64,000 bases of DNA. It comes from Undaria pinnatifida. Taxonomy: Eukaryota > Sar > Phaeophyceae > Laminariales > Alariaceae. The notes beneath the pieces are model-generated. The model had not been told where the DNA came from. It saw nothing but the letters and a program-made list of their open reading frames with translations, and searched no databases. Shown in pieces: positions 61,201 through 64,000 of the stretch; the first letter of the stretch is position 1, and every line of letters starts with the position of its first letter. The stretch covers positions 5,884,109 to 5,948,108 of the forward strand of contig JABAKD010000024.1 of NCBI GenBank assembly GCA_012845835.1. Direction: 5' to 3'. Made by a program: the position numbers and the translations under genes.

Positions 61201-64000
61201 CACACATAAACCAAGTAGTGTGGCGTCAGTCAAGGCAAAGTATTGACAAATTGCCGTCGGTCAAGGGGTCAGTCAAGGCAAAGTATTGAAAAATTGCCGT
61301 CAGTCAAGGGGTCAAAGTGCTTTCTCCTGACATCTTCCGCCACCACTGCAGAAGCGGCCAGCATAAATCAGGATACGGTAGTAGTACCTGTCGACTACGG
61401 ACAACGATTGACGTCAAACAAAAGCGTAAGAGTTATAGTAATACTATGTCATACCTGGTATAGTATAGTACAACCACACCACACTACCGCCACCAGCAAT
61501 ACTCTACTACTCACGTAAATGCGTAGATGCGTCTACTACTGATGTATGCATAGCCTATATTGCTGTACTCGACAGCAGTTGGAACAGAAACAAAGCCACA
61601 GCTAGAGTGAACTCCAGGCCGGGAAAAATCGACCTCCCCCATCGCGGGAGTGGCATAAACGACGAGCTATATAGGCGGTAGTTACACTACGGGGACATTT
61701 ACGACCCATCCCCGGGTTTCAGGTGGTGCGCTTGGCACATCCCCCCCCCATGCGTCCTCTCCAGCACACCAGGCAGCTCCGACATACCAGCCCGCAATAA
61801 GAGCTAAACCTAGCGGAAAGCCACGACTGCGGGGAAAGCCCGTACCCATCCCCGGGCTTTAGGCTATGCGTTTGCATATTCCCGGCACATTCGTCTTCTC
61901 CAGCACACCAGCCAGCTCCCACAGACCAGCGTGCGACGACAGAGAAGCTCTGTGGCGAGGACTGCGAGTTGGCTGGACGTTACGGCTAAGTTATCAGTTT
62001 TTTTTTTGTTTTTTTTATCCTCCGGCGGATGAGGAAAAATAAAGCTTTAGCTCACCACACTTCCACGTATTTTCATACGCGTCGTGTGTCGATTTAACTC
62101 AGTTGCTTTCGCAGCCCAACGCTAGCTGGCGAACCCTTCGGGTCCCATTGTAGGTATAGCGTAAGCTGTCCCTATCAGTGGTCTTCGTTACAACCCCGGC
62201 AGCGCAAGCTGCCGTAGTATACGGATGCGGGTGTAAGTTATCAGATACCACTTGGGCAGCGGAGTAAGACACAACTGACTGGCTTAGGTATTAATACAAA
62301 ATGACACGTCGAGCGATAACCGCGTCAGTCAGACGCAAACACGCACAGCTCCCCAAAAATACCGCCCGCTAAAATAACTGTCAAACCTAGCCAAGTAGAC
62401 GAATACGTATAGTCGGCGACTTATAGTCAGCCAACTGATGACTTGCGGTCAGCCACTTCCCAGCCCTACTCGCGGCAGCTTCTCGGGTCGCGCACATGGT
62501 GGTATAGACCGGCCGAACCTCGCCGATGCAGATCTCACAGCGCTTGAGACAATCGCTGCAGCCCTCTCACACGACAACTAAGCCCCAATCCCAACCCTGA
62601 CCCTAATCCGAAACACGAGGCCTGAAACCCGGGGATGGTCCCTAAATGTCCCCGAAGTCATGCTTCGAGATCGACAACTAACCCTAACCCCAAACGCAAC
62701 GACTGAAACCCCGGGATGGCTCCTAAATGTTCCTTTGGTCGTGGCTTATATCTCGCCTCACAACCGTAACCCCCACCCTAAGTCGAAACGTAAGCTGGAA
62801 ACCCGGGGATGGCCCCGAAATGTCTCTGTAGTCGTGACTTAAGTCAAGCCTACGAAGCCATGACGGGATTGTCTGGCACTTGTTAATTCTCGAACTGCGA
62901 GGGGCACAGCCGAGAGGCAGCTACCGCAGGGTACCCAGGGATACCCTTACAACACCTTGAAAAAATAAAGTCATGCGACACCTTTTGGTCAAGTTCTATG
63001 ATATCTTCTACGTCTTCCCAGACCCAGCACGACCCCAACCCTAACCCTAACCTATTAATAGCGCCAGCACTAGAGGTCAGCCGGGGCAGTCGCGCTGTTC
63101 CGCGGCGTGTTCGATGGCGTTTTCACAAAAAAAAGCGGGCGGTCGAAAGGCCAGCCTCGACCAATCAGACGGTGGTGCTGCAAGAGTGATTTTTACAAGG
63201 TGCTGTAAACGCGTGTAACACATTTTGGTCAAGTTCTATCTTGCACGCCAGCCCAGGCCCAGCTCGACCCTCAAGTCTAACCCTACCCCAACCCTTTGGA
63301 GAACTCTACTTCGGTAGGCGCAGTCCGTGTGCTTCGGTTGCGTGTTTGCAACAAAAAGTCGGGCGGCCAAAAGGCCAACATCGACGAATCAGACAGCAGT
63401 GGTGTTTGCACGATTATAATCACAAGGTAGTGTTGCATTTAAGAGCCCCCCTATAGCAGTAGGTCTACTGCTGCCAAGTAGGTCTACCAGTAGGTCTACA
63501 GCTATATGCAGAAGGTCTATGGATGTACCCGTAGCCAGTAGGCGGCTGCTGTACCCAGCAAGTCAACGGCTGAAGCCAGTAAGCCTGCTATCAATAGTGC
63601 AGTACCAGGTACTCAGCAGGTCCACTATTGCACCCGAGCAGGTCTACTGCTCTACGCAAAAAGTGCACTAATGCTGTACCCAGGTCTACTGCTGTGCAGT
63701 TAGAACCATGTTCAAACGCGAATAACAAAATAGCAAAGTAGGATGAACGATTGAAGCTCGCAATCGCCCATTCACAGAGCCAGCGACCAAGCCAAAAGGC
63801 GGGACAAACCACCAAACTGACGTTTTTCAATAAAACCACCAAAAATGCGAAAATACGCGTACCACAGCAGTGAATGCACGACGCAAGCTCACGTTTGTTC
63901 CAGAACGGGTACCGGAAGGCCTCTTGGGGCGGGCTGCCCTCGTCTGCGATGATCACAGCCACGCCTATGACGTCGTGATAGAACCTTGGCAGGTCCGCAC
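40107..64000 (-). CDS. NPRL3: NPRL3-like GATOR1 subunit, 14 exons, 5' end outside window
   Basis: Exons in transcription order: 64000-63893 (partial), 60939-60809, 57126-57055, about 55534-55239, 54195-53937, 51099-51020, 50405-50313, 49261-49144, 46489-46409, 46184-46095, 45551-45492, 44588-43893, 41667-41579, 40233-40107. All 13 introns have GT donors; 12 acceptors end in AG with matching phases, and only the 5' edge of exon 4 is open. The protein follows NPRL3 end to end: VIGVAVIIAD..FRYPF, FDRISPESLTQLL..LDGLRFIS, AAFFDLVFAV, a long coiled region, MAQDLRTLFEGL, YETLLLREEKHIVL, LARHMVFWGDGRVI, MAEFSAKFP, LLRRDLLVQSQRYI, a disordered insert, LMRRLAPFFRGKLSF, EVVWRLDI and SYSDILVETW. NPRL3 pairs with NPRL2 and DEPDC5 in GATOR1, which stimulates GTP hydrolysis by Rag GTPases at the lysosome/vacuole and so restrains TORC1 when amino acids are short. 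About 700-760 residues in the window; human NPRL3 is near 570. Confidence 0.88.
40380..40475. repeat. (CAACA)n pentamer tract in intron 13
   Basis: CAACACAACG/CAACACAACA units run for about 90 bp with few interruptions. Confidence 0.85.
41036..41560. repeat. Diverged tandem repeat in intron 13
   Basis: CGTACACGTTTCCAC, GATGCTCTGTAC-like, ATGCATGATCTA, ACATGTC and CAGATCATG recur about 150 bp apart between 41260 and 41530. No coding signal. Confidence 0.4.
41579..41667 (-). CDS. NPRL3: NPRL3-like exon 13
   Basis: EYLRSRDDGSETGKLMRRLA then PFFRGKLSF matches the [20 protein letters not shown] segment of animal NPRL3. It ends two bases into an Arg codon at GTAGGA. The acceptor is GCAGAG at 41668; an alternative AG two bases upstream would need a different exon 12 donor. 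Confidence 0.83.
41990..42370. repeat. Inverted copies of TAGTGCCGGTTGCC in intron 12
   Basis: TAGTGCCGGTTGCC occurs at about 42041 and 42114 on plus and as its complement at about 42178 and 42344, with CTATAGTG(C/CC) next to it. This region could fold, but the element boundaries are unclear. Confidence 0.5.
43786..43873 (+). mobile_element. Family 2 small element, 88 bp
   Basis: GTAACGCCTTCACGACTGG, GAACCCGTTTTTGAGGG, TACAGGGAGGGG and GGCTCGAAAAGGGTTAA match the copies at 56875 and 60634. Ends form an imperfect TTAACCCCTTT-type inverted repeat. It ends 20 bp from the exon 12 donor. Confidence 0.7.
43893..44588 (-). CDS. NPRL3: NPRL3-like exon 12 with Asn-Thr and Gly tracts
   Basis: The first 45 codons form a winged-helix strand-helix, HVLVAVLTFLLRRDLLVQSQ then RYIVLSIPEP, as in the MVVWMLQRRLLIQLHTYV region of animal NPRL3. 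Next comes a run of Asn-Thr dipeptides encoded by the hexamer ACCAAC (about 44450-44290 on plus), then a Gly-rich tract (44180-44000), then SLEPFEGLSQDGRALFG. Acceptor GTCAAG follows a C-rich tract; donor GTATGA after CTG, phase 0. Low-complexity tracts sit where animal NPRL3 is also disordered. Confidence 0.82.
45492..45551 (-). CDS. NPRL3: NPRL3-like exon 11
   Basis: This 60-nt exon, phase 0 at both ends, reads ELTRFGENRPLSEIMDGARK, matching the VLAKFSLPVSLSEF segment of animal NPRL3. Acceptor GCGCAG, donor GTGAGC. Confidence 0.8.
46095..46184 (-). CDS. NPRL3: NPRL3-like exon 10
   Basis: This 90-nt exon, phase 0 at both ends, contains SMPFSPVMAEFSAKFPKRLL, equivalent to the SPLAEQFSHQFP segment of animal NPRL3. 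Acceptor CTTAG, donor GTGTGT. The alternative frame through the exon lacks this match. Confidence 0.82.
46409..46489 (-). CDS. NPRL3: NPRL3-like exon 9
   Basis: This 81-nt exon, phase 0 at both ends, reads MLRLARHMVFWGDGRVIDA then LCGTNRYM; it matches the NPRL3 signature of a LAxHLVYWGKAxIIYPLxxNxVYM type. Acceptor GGGCAG, donor GTGAGA. Confidence 0.88.
47703..47977. mobile_element. Family 1 inverted-repeat element in intron 8
   Basis: Starts GACACATGCTACGATAAAAG and ends ACCTCTATCGTAGCGAGAGTC. CCCATGGCCTATGGTGCAC, AATAAATGGGGCGTATTTCC and GGAGCCCCGTCATTCAG match the family. Ends are more diverged than the middle. Confidence 0.7.
48565..49112. repeat. ~20-bp minisatellite of the TGACCCGACCCGGGAAAAG type
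   Basis: About 26 diverged units of GTGACCCGACCCGGGAAAA (variants with CCAAGAAAA or CTCGTGAAAA) run across 550 bp in intron 8. A related but unordered GACCCGACCCG tract lies at 47140-47390 and another at 48420-48560. Confidence 0.85.
49144..49261 (-). CDS. NPRL3: NPRL3-like exon 8
   Basis: This 118-nt exon follows a GAATAG acceptor; the first base completes the Ile codon of exon 7. VLAGHPRDGSPQVRKLIE, then QTFEEMAYASETDLSQ, the helical segment that precedes the LAxHLVYW motif in NPRL3. Donor GTGCCC is weak. A 20-bp minisatellite begins about 30 bp into the next intron. Confidence 0.85.
50313..50405 (-). CDS. NPRL3: NPRL3-like exon 7
   Basis: This 93-nt exon follows a TTTAG acceptor. SSGLSINVTTQRKIPDARR then YETLLLREEKH; the YETLLLREEK strand matches YHALLLLSDEK of animal NPRL3. 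It ends two bases into a codon at GTATGT. Confidence 0.8.
51020..51099 (-). CDS. NPRL3: NPRL3-like exon 6
   Basis: This 80-nt exon follows a CCGCAG acceptor. EHQMAQDLRTLFEGLTSD then APFEMTIK corresponds to the LARDLKEAYDSL region of animal NPRL3. It ends two bases into a codon at GTGAGA. Confidence 0.82.
51810..53165 (-). repeat. Intronic tandem copies of the exon 5 3' end
   Basis: Six degenerate copies lie in intron 5 near 53165-53090, 52985-52885, 52650-52590, 52500-52405, 52105-52025 and 51910-51815, on the gene's strand. Several still read as coil: ALESVHMRETRVQAERRET, ALESLGEKGKRAQAENRET, LLAELKTKAQAEWRQT. The best (52985-52885) keeps the same GTGGGT donor context. Between copies lie pyrimidine tracts on plus (purine-rich on the sense strand), so good acceptors are lacking. 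Direct splicing of exon 5 to exon 6 is in phase without them. Confidence 0.7.
53937..54195 (-). CDS. NPRL3: NPRL3-like exon 5, coiled region
   Basis: This 259-nt exon follows a CTTCAG acceptor. FITKSGKELLAAKDNRD aligns with the helix YLTREAKLILALQDE of animal NPRL3. The remainder (TSEYLHCYNGAGF, then NVLESVEKREMRAQAEWRET and VME) is an insert ending in a charged coil. Donor GTGGGT after GAG, phase 0. The 3' end of this exon is the source, or a member, of a set of degenerate copies in the following intron. Confidence 0.78.
55239..55534 (-). CDS. NPRL3: NPRL3-like exon 4 (5' edge uncertain)
   Basis: The 3' part is clear: VDLTLLRSALMMTSRAICHE then EELNG, ending two bases into a codon at GTGAGC; this is the helix that ends HEE in animal NPRL3. 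The frame is open back to 55534, through a Gly/Glu-rich low-complexity segment. No phase-0 acceptor stood out, so the real exon may start anywhere between 55534 and about 55320, or a small exon may be missing. Confidence 0.65.
56652..57030. mobile_element. Family 1 inverted-repeat element with nested family 2 element
   Basis: Left end GACGCATGCTACGATAGAGG, right end CCCCTCTATCATAGG. ATGACGGGGCTCCTTAACCC and CCTAGGCCATGGGGT are family 1; the block 56875-56963 is family 2. It sits in intron 3, about 25 bp from the exon 3 donor. Confidence 0.75.
56875..56963 (+). mobile_element. Family 2 small element, nested, 89 bp
   Basis: TTAGCCCCTTTACAACTGG to GGCTCTAAAGGGGTTAA. Ends are near-perfect inverted repeats (TTAGCCCCTTT / AAAGGGGTTAA). 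The flanking bases CAGAGGTCTTA recur at the right edge as CAGAGGTCTTAA, which looks like a target-site duplication of about 9-11 bp. Confidence 0.75.
57055..57126 (-). CDS. NPRL3: NPRL3-like exon 3
   Basis: This 72-nt exon, phase 0 at both ends, reads LTPKRGDHLRTAAFFDLVF then AVVSE before GTGAGT; it is the strand corresponding to ILFNVVFAL in animal NPRL3. A family 1 element ends about 25 bp from its donor. Confidence 0.8.
58030..58285. repeat. (ACCAAC)n hexamer array in intron 2
   Basis: ACCAACACCAAC repeats with occasional CCCAAC and ATCAAC run for about 250 bp. It is the same hexamer that encodes the Asn-Thr tract of exon 12; a short tract also occurs at 56395-56440. Confidence 0.9.
58955..59760 (+). 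other. A+T-rich island with an unassigned 141-codon frame
   Basis: Bases 58960-59160 match the repeat with TTGTGGACAAGCAGTGGTCAC and TGCTAACTCACGCTC. The frame 59093-59518 follows, with SVERHSRDEKLMKSGF and LVYQQPKYKTILVVDK; I do not recognise it. It is antisense to the NPRL3-like gene in intron 2. Codon use is A+T-rich, unlike the neighbouring exons. Confidence 0.3.
60248..60322 (+). repeat. Leader repeat, copy in intron 2
   Basis: GCAGCTTGCAAAGATGAGTA, then TTGACCCGAAATTCGTCGAA and CTCACGGCTGACGTCC, reaching a TAA after 18 codons. The stretch 60260-60310 appears identical to 36424-36474. Confidence 0.7.
60634..60722 (+). mobile_element. Family 2 small element, 89 bp, in intron 2
   Basis: TTAACGCCTTTACAACTGG, GGAAACCTGCTTTGGGG, TATAGGGAGGGAG and CTTTCACGGGGTTAA. 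It ends about 87 bp from the exon 2 donor. Confidence 0.7.
60809..60939 (-). CDS. NPRL3: NPRL3-like exon 2
   Basis: This 131-nt exon begins with two bases that complete the codon left open by exon 1. It reads MCLFDRISPESLTQLLKAN and LEIVLDGLRFISRPVQ, the helix-strand pair of the longin domain. Donor is GTATGA after CAG, phase 0. The acceptor (GCGAAG) follows a pyrimidine-rich tract. Confidence 0.85.
61240..61930. repeat. Two short tandem repeats in intron 1
   Basis: GTCAAGGCAAAGTATTGA..AAATTGCCGTC occurs at about 61227-61310 in two to three units of about 50 bp. CCCATCCCCGGG..CTCCAGCACACCA..CAGCTCC occurs as two units of about 140 bp at 61705-61780 and 61845-61920. Confidence 0.6.
62000..62240 (+). 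repeat. Dispersed repeat shared with 21400-21640
   Basis: Second copy of the repeat described at 21400; same orientation, diverged in the middle. Confidence 0.65.
62585..63440. repeat. Tandem repeats with telomere-like CCCTAACCC tracts, intron 1
   Basis: Units of about 85-95 bp (AACCCGGGGATGG, CCTAAATGTCC, GTCGTG, then CTAACCCTAACCCC-like) repeat three times at 62585-62850. Then units of about 245 bp (TTTTGGTCAAGTTCTAT, CCAGCACGACCC, AACCCTAACCCTAACC, AAAAGCGGGCGGTCGAAAGG) repeat twice at 62980-63440. Confidence 0.75.
63440..63700. repeat. Short tandem repeat, GTAGGTCTACTGCTGTACCC type
   Basis: Units of 18-30 bp around CAGTAGGTCTAC / GCTGTACCCAGCAGG recur about ten times, diverged, in intron 1 close to exon 1. 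Confidence 0.65.
63893..64000 (-). CDS. NPRL3: NPRL3-like exon 1 in window (partial)
   Basis: Open from the window edge, it reads ADLPRFYHDVIGVAVIIADE then EAFRYPFWNK, the N-terminal longin-domain strand of NPRL3 proteins. It ends one base into a codon at donor GTGAGC. The initiator Met lies beyond 64000. Confidence 0.82.

Overview
The window looks like nuclear DNA of a large-genome, repeat-rich eukaryote. Genes are split by GT-AG introns of 0.5-4 kb, coding sequence is sparse, and the space is filled with LTR and tyrosine-recombinase retroelements, small inverted-repeat elements, satellites and G/C homopolymers. The tyrosine-recombinase element, telomere-like CCCTAA tracts, near-50% GC by eye and long introns fit a stramenopile, perhaps a brown alga. 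This is inference; no ribosomal RNA or plastid marker is present to settle it.

Layout. 1-6.4 kb: no recognisable gene. 6.6-9.8 kb (minus): last four exons of a BCS1-type AAA ATPase with a 236-residue low-complexity insert between Walker B and sensor 1. 9.9-17.6 kb (minus): a decayed Ty3/gypsy-like retroelement, gag - NADAR domain - protease - RT - RNase H, lying upstream of the recognised BCS1 exons and perhaps inside an intron of that gene. 17.6-18.5 kb: degenerate tandem repeats. 20.3-21.8 kb: small repeats, including an exact-looking 226-bp tandem duplication. 21.8-31.4 kb (plus): a decayed tyrosine-recombinase retroelement (gag-like ORF, RT, RNase H, recombinase) with direct terminal repeats, interrupted by 57-bp minisatellite arrays in opposite orientations, small inverted-repeat elements and a (GA)n tract ending in a 500-N gap. 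31.6-40 kb: dispersed and tandem repeats.

40.1-64 kb (minus): one gene, reconstructed here as 14 exons, encoding an NPRL3-like GATOR1 subunit (negative regulator of TORC1 in amino-acid sensing). Splice phases agree at every junction except the 5' edge of exon 4, which I could not fix. The initiator codon lies beyond the right edge. Its introns hold most of the repeats, including about six degenerate copies of the 3' end of exon 5.

Most promising for follow-up: the NADAR (ADP-ribose/guanosine-processing type) domain embedded between gag and protease of the gypsy-like element; the exon-derived tandem copies in the NPRL3 intron; and a layered set of small elements in which one family is twice nested inside another.
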